Source of the DNA: Marmoricola sp. URHB0036
Lineage (GTDB): Bacteria; Actinomycetota; Actinomycetes; Propionibacteriales; Nocardioidaceae
Reading direction: 5' to 3'
DNA: 64,000 nucleotides
Assembly: GCF_000426045.1 (NCBI RefSeq)
Contig: NZ_AUEP01000003.1
Coordinates: 124,001-188,000 of the forward strand
Positions 33,208 to 41,872 of this stretch are shown here, piece by piece. Numbering within the stretch: position 1 is the stretch's first letter; every line of letters starts with the position of its first letter. A program made the translations under genes and the position numbers. Under the pieces are notes generated by a model that saw only the letters and a program-made list of their open reading frames with translations, made no database searches and was not told the DNA's origin.

Positions 33208-33891
33208 TCAGTGCGGGTTGCGGCTGCTGCCCGTGGACCTGGTGTGGTGCAGGCGGGCGGCGAGCAGCGCGGCCTGGGTACGACGCTCCACCCCGAGCTT
33301 CGCGAGCATCCGGGTCACGTGGTTGCGCACCGTCTTCTCGACGAGGAACAGGCGCTCGGCGATCTGGCGGTTGGTCATCCCCTGGCCGATGAGGTCCAGG
33401 ATCTTGCGCTCCTGGGGCGTCAGCACCGCCAACGGGTCCTCGGAGTCATGGGTCGGCTGGGGTGCGCGGTTGGCGGCCAGCCGCTTGGCGCGAACCGAGT
33501 CGATCAGGTTGTGCCCACCGGCCACCGAGTGCACGGCAGCGACCAGCTGGGTCACGGCGATGTCCTTGACCAGCAGGCCGCTGGCCCCACCGCGCAGCGC
33601 CGCGGCGACGAGCTGGTCGTCCTCGGTGCGGCTGAGCACCAACGTCTTCGCCGACGGGTGCTGCGCGCGCAACCGGGGCAGGTTGTCGAGCAGAGCGCGT
33701 TCGTGCTCCCGGATGCCGACGACCACGACGTGCGGCCGTGACCGGGCGACCAGCGGGAGCCCGACGTCGAGGTCACCGGCCTCACCGACGACGGTGAGCT
33801 CGTTGCGTTCGCTCAGCGCCGAGCGCACGCCCATGCGAAAGATGTCGTGGCTGTCCAGCAGGAAGACACGGCGGGCCCGAGAAGTCTGCAC
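33208..33891 (-). CDS. LuxR/NarL-type regulator with a degenerate receiver domain
   Basis: A 227-residue two-domain regulator, GTG start. The receiver fold is visible (VFLLDSHDIFRMGVRSAL; VVGEAGDLDVGLPLV; GGASGLLVKDIAV). However, the phosphoacceptor position reads VVVVGIREHE, with Gly where the Asp of LDVRLP is expected, and the second acidic residue of the first loop is Ser. The lysine of LLVKD remains. The C-terminal LuxR HTH is intact (LTPQERKILDLIGQGMTNRQ, VEKTVRNHVTRMLAKLGV). It therefore probably works without phosphorylation. It is convergent with csrA and may regulate the flagellar operons. Confidence 0.9.
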   Translation of the reverse strand: MQTSRARRVFLLDSHDIFRMGVRSALSERNELTVVGEAGDLDVGLPLVARSRPHVVVVGIREHERALLDNLPRLRAQHPSAKTLVLSRTEDDQLVAAALRGGASGLLVKDIAVTQLVAAVHSVAGGHNLIDSVRAKRLAANRAPQPTHDSEDPLAVLTPQERKILDLIGQGMTNRQIAERLFLVEKTVRNHVTRMLAKLGVERRTQAALLAARLHHTRSTGSSRNPH

Positions 33892-34046
33892 CCGACAGTT
33901 TTAGTACGAAATTCAGAATCGCGCGCCCGAATGCTGAGACTTCGTGGTCCCGTGTCCGGCGACGCGCTCGTGGAGCTCGGTCGTACCGGCCAAGGGGCGT
34001 CGGGCCGTCGTCCGGCCGCTCACGCGGTCAGTGCGAGAATGACCGC

Positions 34047-34733
34047 GTGAGCGACCTGATCGACACCACCGAGATGTACCTCCGCACCGTCTACGAGCTC
34101 GAGGAAGAAGGCATCGTTCCCCTGCGCGCCCGGATCGCGGAGCGGTTGCACCAGAGCGGGCCGACCGTCAGCCAGACCGTGGCCAGGATGGAGCGCGACG
34201 GTCTGCTCACCGTGGAGGGCGATCGTCACCTCCAGCTCACCCCCGAGGGCCACAGCCTCGCGATGCGGGTGATGCGCAAGCACCGGCTGGCCGAGCGCCT
34301 GCTGACCGACGTCATCGGGCTGGACTGGGAGCTCGTCCACGAGGAGGCGTGCCGCTGGGAGCACGTGATGAGCGAGACCGTCGAGCGCCGGTTGCTGGAG
34401 CTGCTCGACCACCCCACCGAGTCGCCGTACGGCAACCCGATCCCGGGTCTGGCCGAGCTCGGTGAGCAGGGCGACGGCGAGCAGTTCCGCGACGGCGTCG
34501 AGGCGCTCGCCACCGTGGTGGGGGAGGAGTCCCGCCGGGTGCAGGTGCGCCGGATCAGCGAGGAGATGCAGAAGGACGAGACCCTGATGGGCGCCCTGCG
34601 TCGTGCCGGTGCCCTTCCCGGTCAGGTGATCGCAGCCGTGTCGACCCAGGAGGGCGTGCTGCTGGGCAGCTCAGGCGAGACTGCGGAGATCGTCCCCGAG
34701 GCCGCCGAGCACATCTTCGTCACGCTGGCCTGA
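34047..34733 (+). CDS. ideR: Iron-dependent repressor, DtxR/IdeR family
   Basis: A 228-residue protein starting at GTG. The DtxR domains are all present: winged helix (LRARIAERLHQSGPTVSQTV, RMERDGLLTVEGDRHLQLTP), dimerisation and metal domain (MRKHRLAERLLTDVIGLDWE, HEEACRWEHVMSE with Cys and His metal ligands), and a C-terminal SH3-like domain. With Fe(II) it represses iron-uptake genes. Two sequences resembling its operator lie upstream of efeU about 8.7 kb away. Its 3' end overlaps the converging sirtuin gene by 63 bases. Confidence 0.92.
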   Translation: MSDLIDTTEMYLRTVYELEEEGIVPLRARIAERLHQSGPTVSQTVARMERDGLLTVEGDRHLQLTPEGHSLAMRVMRKHRLAERLLTDVIGLDWELVHEEACRWEHVMSETVERRLLELLDHPTESPYGNPIPGLAELGEQGDGEQFRDGVEALATVVGEESRRVQVRRISEEMQKDETLMGALRRAGALPGQVIAAVSTQEGVLLGSSGETAEIVPEAAEHIFVTLA

Positions 34734-35528
34734 GCTCTTGGCCCAGGCCGACAGCCACTCGCTGCAGCCCGCCTCGACCTTGACCGTGGCGAGGTCGTCG
34801 CCCCGGGTGGCGCCGCGGTTCACGATCACGACCGGCAGGCCGGACTTGGCGGCGTGGCGCACGAAGCGCAGGCCGCTCATCACCGTCAGCGAGGAGCCGG
34901 CGACGAGCAGCGCGTCGGCGTCGTCGATCTCGTCGTAGCAGCGCAGCACGCGTTCCTTCGGCACGTTCTCGCCGAAGAAGACGACGTGCGGCTTCAGGCG
35001 TCCGCCACATCCCGCGCACGCGGGTACGACGAACCGGCTGGTCTCCTCGAGCTCCACGTCGCCGTCGGGTCGGGCCGTGACGGCGGCGTGCTCCTCCAGC
35101 CATCCGGGATTGGCCAGGGTGAGCTGGTGCTGCATGAGCGTGCGGTGCGTGCTGCCGCCGCAGTCGAGGCAGACCACCTCGCTGATCCGCCCGTGCAGCG
35201 CGACCAGCTGCTGGTGGCCGGCGCGCTCGTGCAGGCCGTCGACGTTCTGGGTGATCAGGAACGGCACCCGGCCGAGGGCCTCCAGCCGGGCCAGAGCGCG
35301 ATGGCCCTCGTTGGGCTCGGCCGCACCCATCCGCGACCAGCCGAGGTGTGCGCGGGCCCAGTAGCGTTGCTGGTTCGCGCCGCTCGCGACGAAGTCCTGG
35401 TAGGTCATCGGCATCCGCACCGGTGCGCCCGGTCCGCGGTAGTCGGGGATGCCGGAGTCGGTGCTCAGGCCGGCACCGGTGAGCACGACGGTGCGTCCGT
35501 CGAGCAGGTCGTGCGCGGCCTCAGCCAC
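34671..35528 (-). CDS. Sir2-family NAD-dependent protein deacylase
   Basis: A 285-residue sirtuin with GAGLSTDSGIPDYRG (NAD binding), the catalytic TQNVDGLHERAG and LHGRISEVVCLDCGG, a second zinc pair CAGCGG, and GSSLTVMSGLRFV. It removes acyl groups from lysines using NAD in the cytoplasm. Its last 63 bases run antisense through the end of ideR. It overlaps the DUF2277 gene by eight bases upstream. Confidence 0.94.
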   Translation of the reverse strand: MAEAAHDLLDGRTVVLTGAGLSTDSGIPDYRGPGAPVRMPMTYQDFVASGANQQRYWARAHLGWSRMGAAEPNEGHRALARLEALGRVPFLITQNVDGLHERAGHQQLVALHGRISEVVCLDCGGSTHRTLMQHQLTLANPGWLEEHAAVTARPDGDVELEETSRFVVPACAGCGGRLKPHVVFFGENVPKERVLRCYDEIDDADALLVAGSSLTVMSGLRFVRHAAKSGLPVVIVNRGATRGDDLATVKVEAGCSEWLSAWAKSSGQRDEDVLGGLGDDLRSLA

Positions 35529-35793
35529 GCGCGTAGCGCACCTCGGCCCGGGCCCGCGCCTTGGCGGCCTCGACCTCGCGGTCCTTCGGCGGAGCAGTCG
35601 TGGTCAGGCTCTCGAGCAGGCGACGGGTGGCCGCCTCGACCTCGGCCACGGCGTGGTCGAAGGCGTGCTGGTTGGCCTGGGACGGTCGGGTCGACCCACT
35701 GATCTTGCGGACGTACTGCACGGCTGCGGCGTGCACTTCGTCCCGGGTCGCCGGCGGTTCGAAGTTGTGGAGGGTGCGGATGTTGCGGCACAT
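35521..35793 (-). CDS. DUF2277-family protein
   Basis: A 90-residue protein beginning MCRNIRTLHNFEPPATRDEV, the hallmark of DUF2277, followed by AAVQYVRKISGSTRPSQANQ. The family is widespread in actinobacteria and small, with no established function. It overlaps the sirtuin start by eight bases, so the two are probably co-transcribed. Confidence 0.92.
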   Translation of the reverse strand: MCRNIRTLHNFEPPATRDEVHAAAVQYVRKISGSTRPSQANQHAFDHAVAEVEAATRRLLESLTTTAPPKDREVEAAKARARAEVRYARG

Positions 35794-35961
35794 GCGGACG
35801 AGGTTACGCCGGGGGTGGGGACGTTACGAGTAGCGGACCCCGGGCGCGAGCGTAGGTTGGACACGCTTCTCACTCGATTGAGCACTCGGTCCTCTGGGAA
35901 CCACAGCGTCTCGTCCAGCAAACGCCACTCTGTGCCGTGCGTGGAGTATGAGGAGTCGCAG

Positions 35962-36198
35962 ATGTTCCAGGGAAGCTACCGAACCCATCTCGACGCATCG
36001 CAGGGTGACCCGCGGGGCCGCGAGTCCAGGCGCGTCGAGATCTACGACGCGATGCAGGTGCTCAAGGCCGAGCACGGCGTCAGTGAGATTGCTGCCTACA
36101 CGCGACTCGTTGAGGCTTCCGTCGACGCGTGCTCGAGCGTCCGGGAGACTGCGGTCCGTGTCCTGGCGGAGTCCACGGACACCGACGGCGAGCGCTGA
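35962..36198 (+). CDS. Small ANTAR-like domain protein
   Basis: A 78-residue protein starting at MFQGSYRTHL, behind GAGGAG. The last 55 residues match the three-helix ANTAR pattern: IYDAMQVLKAEHGVSEIAAY, LVEASVDACSSVRETAVRVL. ANTAR domains bind paired hexaloop RNA hairpins and cause antitermination, normally after a sensor domain. Here the domain is alone, so it may act on signals from a partner or be constitutive. No paired-hairpin target was seen close by. Confidence 0.7.
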   Translation: MFQGSYRTHLDASQGDPRGRESRRVEIYDAMQVLKAEHGVSEIAAYTRLVEASVDACSSVRETAVRVLAESTDTDGER

Positions 36199-36207
36199 TC
36201 GCTCACC

Positions 36208-38049
36208 TCAGCTGAGGTCGACGATCCGCACCCGGTCGCCGACCAGTGCGACCCGGCCGTCCGCGAGCGGCAGCGCCCGCGCGCCCCACCCACCGACCGA
36301 GCCGAGCTCGTGGGTCGAGAGCGATCCGTCAGCGCCGACACGCAGCACCACCATCGACGTACGCGAGCCGTCCTGCACGCTGGTGACCGCTGCGTGCGCG
36401 GCCGGCAGCCACGTGAACGCGTGCGGGTCGTCGGCGGCCTCCAGCCAGCTGTTCGTCCCGAACGTCACCTTGCCGACCTGGTGCACGTCGCTGGTGTCGG
36501 CGATGTCGAAGACGGCGGCCTGCGCCCCGAGCTGCCGACCGGTGTCGGTGGCGTCGCTGCCGATACCGAGGAGCCGGTCGTCGCCGATCGGGTGCAGGTA
36601 GGAGGAGAAGCCGGGGATCTTCAGCGCACCGAGCTGCCGCGGACGGGTGGGATCGCCCAGGTCGACCGTGTACAGCGGGTCGGTCTGGCGGAAGGTCACC
36701 AGCACGGCGAGGTCGTCGAACCAACGAACGGACTGCAGCTGCTCGCCGACGCCCAGGCCGCGGAGGGTTCCGACCTGTTCGAGCCGGTCCCCGCGCTCGT
36801 CGAACACTGCGATGCCGTTGTCCGCGGGTTCGAGTCCGTCGGTGAGCCAGGAGACGGCGACGCGAAGGTGGCCGTCCTGCTCGTCGAGCGACCAGCGGTC
36901 CTTGATGGTCCCGTTCACCGTCCCCGAGGCCACGTAGCGGGTGGTGTCGCCGTCGAGGGCAAAGGCATGGATGTAGGTCTTCGGCCGCAACCTCCGGTCG
37001 AGCCGGTCCGACCTCACGGTCGTGTCCGGGCCGGCTCGCAGGATCACCCGGTTGCCCCAGTCGGTGGAGGTGACGTAGAGCCGGTCGCTCGAGGAGTAGA
37101 CCTCGCTCCCCGCACCGGTGACCCCCACCTTGGTGGCGTCGGCGGTCGACCCGGGCCGGAAGGTCCACACGGCCACGGTGTCCGGCCCCGACCAGGTCAG
37201 CGGGTGGTAGACCTCGTCGCACGACAGCCCCGGGATCCACTCGTCGATCCGCGAGCTGCGCACGATCTCCTTGTTGCGCCTCTCGGCCTGGTGCTCGCTG
37301 AGGATGCCGTCGCCGGGCTGGACGAAGCGCAGTTGGGGCAGACCGATGGTGGTGACGAGGCGGACCGTGTCGCCGTACTGCCGCATCGAGAGCTGCTGCC
37401 CGGACCAGGTGTGACGTTCCGCGAGTCGCGGGTGGGCCGGGTCGGAGATGTCGACGTCGTACACGTCCGTGCTGCCGCGACCGCCGGGGAAGAAGCCCTC
37501 GCGTCCCAGCATCCGGGTGGCGCTGCTGCTCAGCAGCACGTGGTCGCCGACGAGGAGCAGTGAGTCGGCGTACGTCGAGGGGGGCAGTCGCCAGTCCGAG
37601 AGCTGACGCGGCGCGCCGCCGGTGACCTCGGTGACCACCAGCCGCCGCCCGTCACGCACGCGTACGACGAGTCGACCGTCGGTCTTCGCGATGTCGGGCT
37701 CGTCGACGTCAGTCTCCTGCGTGTTGGTGCCGGTCGGGCCGTTGCTGACAGCGCCCTTGGCCGCTGAGTCGGAGCTGGGCATGCGCGCCAGGTCCTCGGT
37801 CATCATCGGCACGTTGTCGCCGCCCCACCCGTACGGCCCGACCCGGTCGAGGGTGTGCTGGACGTACCAGTCCCGCAGCGAGTCGCAGTCCGCGAAGCGC
37901 ACCAGGCCGTCGGCGTGGGCCGGGGGCGCCACCGGGTCGGAGGCCACCAGTGCGGCCGACGTCGCGAGCACGCCCGCCGCCACCATGCCGCCGATCGCCA
38001 GGGTCGAGATGAGGGCTCCGCCGAGTGCTGCCCTTGCTGGAGTGTCCAT
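36208..38049 (-). CDS. Secreted beta-propeller domain protein
   Basis: A 613-residue protein. The N-terminal hydrophobic segment (ALISTLAIGGMVAAGVLATS) is a signal peptide or anchor. The rest matches the actinobacterial Beta_propel (DUF2135-like benzoate-linked) family: ETDVDEPDIAKTDGRLVVRV, SWLTDGLEPADNGIAVFD, LGDPTRPRQLGALKIPGFSS and YLHPIGDDRLLGIG. These proteins are extracellular and of unknown function. It is divergent from the next gene by 63 bases and has no clear ribosome site, which may mean a leaderless transcript. Confidence 0.85.
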   Translation of the reverse strand: MDTPARAALGGALISTLAIGGMVAAGVLATSAALVASDPVAPPAHADGLVRFADCDSLRDWYVQHTLDRVGPYGWGGDNVPMMTEDLARMPSSDSAAKGAVSNGPTGTNTQETDVDEPDIAKTDGRLVVRVRDGRRLVVTEVTGGAPRQLSDWRLPPSTYADSLLLVGDHVLLSSSATRMLGREGFFPGGRGSTDVYDVDISDPAHPRLAERHTWSGQQLSMRQYGDTVRLVTTIGLPQLRFVQPGDGILSEHQAERRNKEIVRSSRIDEWIPGLSCDEVYHPLTWSGPDTVAVWTFRPGSTADATKVGVTGAGSEVYSSSDRLYVTSTDWGNRVILRAGPDTTVRSDRLDRRLRPKTYIHAFALDGDTTRYVASGTVNGTIKDRWSLDEQDGHLRVAVSWLTDGLEPADNGIAVFDERGDRLEQVGTLRGLGVGEQLQSVRWFDDLAVLVTFRQTDPLYTVDLGDPTRPRQLGALKIPGFSSYLHPIGDDRLLGIGSDATDTGRQLGAQAAVFDIADTSDVHQVGKVTFGTNSWLEAADDPHAFTWLPAAHAAVTSVQDGSRTSMVVLRVGADGSLSTHELGSVGGWGARALPLADGRVALVGDRVRIVDLS

Positions 38050-38112
38050 GGGTGTGGGACGCAGAGTGGGACGCCCCGGTTCCGCTCGGACGGCATGAGG
38101 GAGAATCGGGGG

Positions 38113-39291
38113 ATGCCTGCTGACAGCGACACCCGTGAGCTCGACATCGTCATCTTCGGCGCCACCGGCTTCACCGGTGAGCTGACCGCTGCCTACCTGG
38201 CCCAGCACGCGCCGGTCGGCCTGCGGTGGGCCCTGGCCGGTCGCAACCAGGCCAAGCTCGAGCAGGTGCGGGCGCGGCTGGCCGAGCGGGATGCCTCGCT
38301 CGCCGACCTCCCCCTGCTGCACGCCGACAGCTCCGACGATGCCTCGCTGCGAGCCGTGGCCGAGGCGACCACGGTCGTGATCACCACCGTCGGTCCCTAC
38401 CTGCTGCACGGCGAAGCGCTGGTCGCTGCGTGCGCCGCGGCCGGCACCGACTACGTCGACCTGACCGGGGAGCCCGAGTTCGTCGACCGGATGTACCTCG
38501 CCTACCACGACCAGGCCGTCGAGAGCGGCGCCCGGATCGTGCACGCCGCCGGCTTCGACTCGATCCCGCACGACCTCGGCGCGTGGTTCACCGTCCAGGA
38601 GCTCGGGTCGTCCGCGCCGATCACCCTGCGTGGGGTCGTCCGCGCCGGTGGGATGGCGTCCGGGGGCACCTTCCACTCGGCGATGACCGCGATGAGCCGC
38701 CCCCGCCAGATGCGCGAGGCGATGGTCGAGCGGCGCAAGAAGGAAGGTCGGCCGACCGGCCGGAAGTCACGTGCCGTGTCCGGCAAGCCGCACCGCGACC
38801 GCCTGCTCGGCCTGTGGCTGCTGCCGCTGCCGACGATCGACCCGTTCGTGGTGGCCAGGTCGGGAGCGGCGCTGGCGTCGTACGGCCCCGACTTCCGCTA
38901 CAGCCACTACGCCGGCCTGAAGACGCTGCGCTACACCGTCGGTGGCTCCGTGGTCGTGGGCGGCCTGGCCCTCTCGGCGCAGATCCCGCCGCTGCGCAAC
39001 TTCCTGAAGACCCGGATCAAGCAGGGCGACGGCCCCTCGATCCAGCGCCGCAAGAAGTCGTGGTTCACCGTGGACTTCGTCGGCGAGAGCGCCGGCCGCA
39101 CCGTGCACACCCGTGTCTCCGGCGGCGACCCCGGCTACGACGAGACCGCGAAGATGCTCGCCGAGTCGGCCCTCTCCCTCGCCTTCGACGACAACCCCCA
39201 GACCTCGGGCCAGGTGACCACCGCCCAGGCGATGGCCGAGAACCTCGTCACCCGGTTGCAGAAGGCCGGGATCTCCTTCGAGGTGCTGTAG
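38113..39291 (+). CDS. Saccharopine-dehydrogenase-like, trans-acting enoyl reductase family protein
   Basis: A 392-residue protein starting at MPADSDTRELD. The Rossmann motif is VIFGATGFTGELTAAYL; further family regions are TVGPYLLHGEALVAACAAAG, YVDLTGEPEFVDRMY and HAAGFDSIPHDLGAW. Mycobacterial members reduce polyketide or phthiocerol intermediates in trans; the substrate here is unknown. It is convergent with efeB, with a palindromic repeat element between them. Confidence 0.88.
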   Translation: MPADSDTRELDIVIFGATGFTGELTAAYLAQHAPVGLRWALAGRNQAKLEQVRARLAERDASLADLPLLHADSSDDASLRAVAEATTVVITTVGPYLLHGEALVAACAAAGTDYVDLTGEPEFVDRMYLAYHDQAVESGARIVHAAGFDSIPHDLGAWFTVQELGSSAPITLRGVVRAGGMASGGTFHSAMTAMSRPRQMREAMVERRKKEGRPTGRKSRAVSGKPHRDRLLGLWLLPLPTIDPFVVARSGAALASYGPDFRYSHYAGLKTLRYTVGGSVVVGGLALSAQIPPLRNFLKTRIKQGDGPSIQRRKKSWFTVDFVGESAGRTVHTRVSGGDPGYDETAKMLAESALSLAFDDNPQTSGQVTTAQAMAENLVTRLQKAGISFEVL

Positions 39292-39298
39292 CGGCGGC

Positions 39299-39384
39299 GG
39301 TTTCCCCGGGCGCCCGGGGAAACTGCCACCGGTAGGCCGATACTTCGGCCTACCGCCTCCAGTTTTGCCCGCCAGCCCTGTCCG
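39299..39384 (+). repeat. Palindromic intergenic repeat, copy 1
   Basis: It begins with a perfect 24-base palindrome (GTTTCCCCGGGC and its complement), then an internal hairpin (GGTAGGCCGA, four bases, TCGGCCTACC), then the block CCAGTTTTGCCCGCCAGCCC. It fills the whole gap between two convergent stops and may serve as a two-way terminator. Confidence 0.85.
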
Positions 39385-39399
39385 TTTCGTGCCAGGCGC

Positions 39400-40689
39400 T
39401 CAGGCGAAGAGTTCCGAGCCGATCCAGTCGTCCTTCGACCGCACCCCCGGAGGTACGGCGAACAGGCCCGACCCGGTGTGCTGGAGGTACTCCATCAGCG
39501 CGTCCCGGGAGGAGAGCTGGTTCTGCATCGGGATGTACATCTCGTCGGGGTTGCGGACGAAGGCGATGAAGAACAGGCCGGCGTCGAGGCGGCCGAGGGC
39601 GTTGCTGCCGTCGGTGAAGTTGTAGCCGCGGCGGAGGAGGCGTACGCCGTTGTTGGTGCTCTGGTGGGCCAGCCGCACGTGGGAGTCCACCGCGATGAGC
39701 GGGCCTTCGCGGCCCTGCACGGTGAAGTCGGGCTCGGTGAACTCCTTGCCGCCGGACAGGGGAGCACCCTCCTCGCGGTCGCGGCCGATCAGCGTCTCCT
39801 GCTCGCTGAGGCTGGTGCGGTCCCACGGCTCGATGTGCATGTTGATCCGGCGCGCGACCAGGTAGGAGCCACCGGCCAGCCAGTCCGCGCGGGCATCGTC
39901 GCCCTCGCCCACCCAGACGAACTTGTCGATGTTGGCCTTGTCCTCGGCCTTGAGGTTGGCGGTGCCGTCCTTGAAGCCGAGCAGGTTGCGCGCCGTCACC
40001 TGCTTGGTCGAGGTCGACGACGTGCGCCCGAAGCCGAGCTGGGCCCACCGCAGGGCGACCGTGCCGAAGCCGATGCGCGCGAGGTTGCGGATCGCGTGCA
40101 CCGCCACCTGCGGGTCGTGGGCGCAGGCCTGGACGCAGAGGTCGCCGTTGCTGCGGTTCGGATCGAGGTTGTCGGCGGGGAAGTGCGGCAGCTCGCGCAG
40201 TGCCTCGGGTCGACGGTCCTGCAGGCCGAAGCGGTCCTTGCCGTCGAGGGAGAACAGGGTCGGGCCGAAGCCGAAGGTCAGGGTCAGGCCGGCGGCGTTC
40301 AGGCCGATGGCTTCTCCGGTGTCGTTCGGCGGGGCGTCGTACGGCGTGGGCAGCGAACCGCCCACCGACTGGCCGGCCGTCATCTGCCGAGCCGCCACCG
40401 TCCACTTCTTCAGCAGGTCGATCAGCTCGTCGCGCGAGTCGGTGCGTACGTCGAAGGCGGCGAAGTGCAGCCGGTCCTGGGCGGGGGTGGTGATCCCGGC
40501 CTGGTGGGTGCCCTCGAACGGGTATCGAGCCTCGTCGACGCCGTGCGGCGGCTCCTCCGACTCGTGCCCGTAGGCCCAGCCGCCGACCCCGGCCGCACCG
40601 ACCGCGAGCGCGCCCGCGCCGGCGGCTCCGAGGAGCCGCCGGCGGCTGAAGGCACCGGGTCGGGGTGTGTCCTGGGGGTCGGGGGTCAC
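39400..40689 (-). CDS. efeB: Deferrochelatase / Dyp-type haem peroxidase EfeB
   Basis: A 429-residue Dyp peroxidase with a Tat signal (SRRRLLGAAGAGALAVG). Family motifs include LLGFKDGTANL (the GxxDG motif), the proximal haem ligand region HIEPWDRTSLSEQE and FTDGSNALGRLDAGLFFIAF. In the EfeUOB system it is exported folded and takes iron from haem or oxidises Fe(II) for import. It overlaps efeO by four bases. Confidence 0.95.
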   Translation of the reverse strand: MTPDPQDTPRPGAFSRRRLLGAAGAGALAVGAAGVGGWAYGHESEEPPHGVDEARYPFEGTHQAGITTPAQDRLHFAAFDVRTDSRDELIDLLKKWTVAARQMTAGQSVGGSLPTPYDAPPNDTGEAIGLNAAGLTLTFGFGPTLFSLDGKDRFGLQDRRPEALRELPHFPADNLDPNRSNGDLCVQACAHDPQVAVHAIRNLARIGFGTVALRWAQLGFGRTSSTSTKQVTARNLLGFKDGTANLKAEDKANIDKFVWVGEGDDARADWLAGGSYLVARRINMHIEPWDRTSLSEQETLIGRDREEGAPLSGGKEFTEPDFTVQGREGPLIAVDSHVRLAHQSTNNGVRLLRRGYNFTDGSNALGRLDAGLFFIAFVRNPDEMYIPMQNQLSSRDALMEYLQHTGSGLFAVPPGVRSKDDWIGSELFA

Positions 40690-41852
40690 AGAGTGATGGC
40701 TCCCGTCATCTTGGACAACGGCTCCGCGAGCGCGTTGACGGCGTCGGAGAGGTCCTTGCGCTGGGCCTCGGTGACCTTGTCGTAGAACACGAAGGAGTCG
40801 TCACCGGTCTTGTACTTGTCGAGCTGCACCTGCAGCGCGTCGAACGCGGTCTGGATCTGCTTGGAGAGTGCCGGGTCCTTCACGTCGAGCAGGGGCTTGA
40901 GCCCCTCGTAGCCGACTCGTGCGCCGTCCACGTTGGCCTGGAAGTCCCAGAGGTCGGTGTGCGACCAGATGTCCTCCTCGCCGGTGATCTTGCCGCTGGC
41001 GACCTCGTCGAGCAGTCCCTTGGAGCCGTTGCCGATCTGGTCGACTGTGTAGTCGAGGGTCTGCACCCGCTTGTCGAGGACCTTGGTGTTGGCGAGCAGG
41101 TCGTCGACGAAGGTGGCGCGCTGGGCGGGCGTCATTGCCCGGTAACCGCTGGCCGGCGGCCACAGGTCCTTCTCGATCCGGTGCCAGCCGGTCCACTTCT
41201 GGCCCTTCTCGAGGTCGGCCTCGCGGAGGTCCATGCGCGGGTCGAGGTCGCCGAAGGACTCGGCCACGGTCTCGATGCGCTCCCAGTGGCCGCGCGCGAG
41301 CGGGAACAGCGCACGTGCCTTGTCGTCCTCACCGTTCTTGTACAGCGTCGCGAACTCGGTGGTCTGGTCGACGAGCTCCTGCGACTGGTCCTTGACGTAC
41401 GCCGCGTACTGCGACGTCGCCTGGTTGATCGCAGCCTGGTCGACGCCCTTGATGTCGGTGTCCTTGCCCGAGTCGGTCACCTCGAAGGCGTTGCGAATGC
41501 CCTGGCCCTTCATGCCGGGCTTGCAGGCGGTGACGTACTTGCCGGGGGGCGTGCGGACGACGAGGTCACGAGAGAGACCGGGTCCGATGTTCTCGATCTC
41601 GCCGACGATGCGCATGCCGTCCTCGCCGTACAGGTAGAACTCGGTGACCTCGTTGCCGGTGTTCTTGACCTTGAAGACGACGTTGCCCGACGGCGCCTTG
41701 GAGGTGGTGAGGTCGCACTTGTCGGAGGAGGAGTCCACGTTGATGGTGCCCTGACCACCCTGGGCGGCCGGCTTGTTGGACTGGGTCAGGCTGCACGCCG
41801 AGAGCGGCACCAGGAGGGCGGCAGCACAGGCTGCCGTCAGCAGACGGTTCAC
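40686..41852 (-). CDS. efeO: Iron-uptake lipoprotein EfeO
   Basis: A 388-residue lipoprotein: signal with lipobox LSAC at about residues 17-20, a cupredoxin-like domain (about residues 30-115), and the peptidase-M75 (imelysin) domain with the iron-site motif HWERIE in ARGHWERIETVAESFGDLDP. It presents iron to the EfeU permease on the outer face of the membrane. GTG start; coupled to efeB. Confidence 0.95.
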   Translation of the reverse strand: MNRLLTAACAAALLVPLSACSLTQSNKPAAQGGQGTINVDSSSDKCDLTTSKAPSGNVVFKVKNTGNEVTEFYLYGEDGMRIVGEIENIGPGLSRDLVVRTPPGKYVTACKPGMKGQGIRNAFEVTDSGKDTDIKGVDQAAINQATSQYAAYVKDQSQELVDQTTEFATLYKNGEDDKARALFPLARGHWERIETVAESFGDLDPRMDLREADLEKGQKWTGWHRIEKDLWPPASGYRAMTPAQRATFVDDLLANTKVLDKRVQTLDYTVDQIGNGSKGLLDEVASGKITGEEDIWSHTDLWDFQANVDGARVGYEGLKPLLDVKDPALSKQIQTAFDALQVQLDKYKTGDDSFVFYDKVTEAQRKDLSDAVNALAEPLSKMTGAITL

Positions 41853-41872
41853 GGGGTCGGGCCTTTCGGGTT

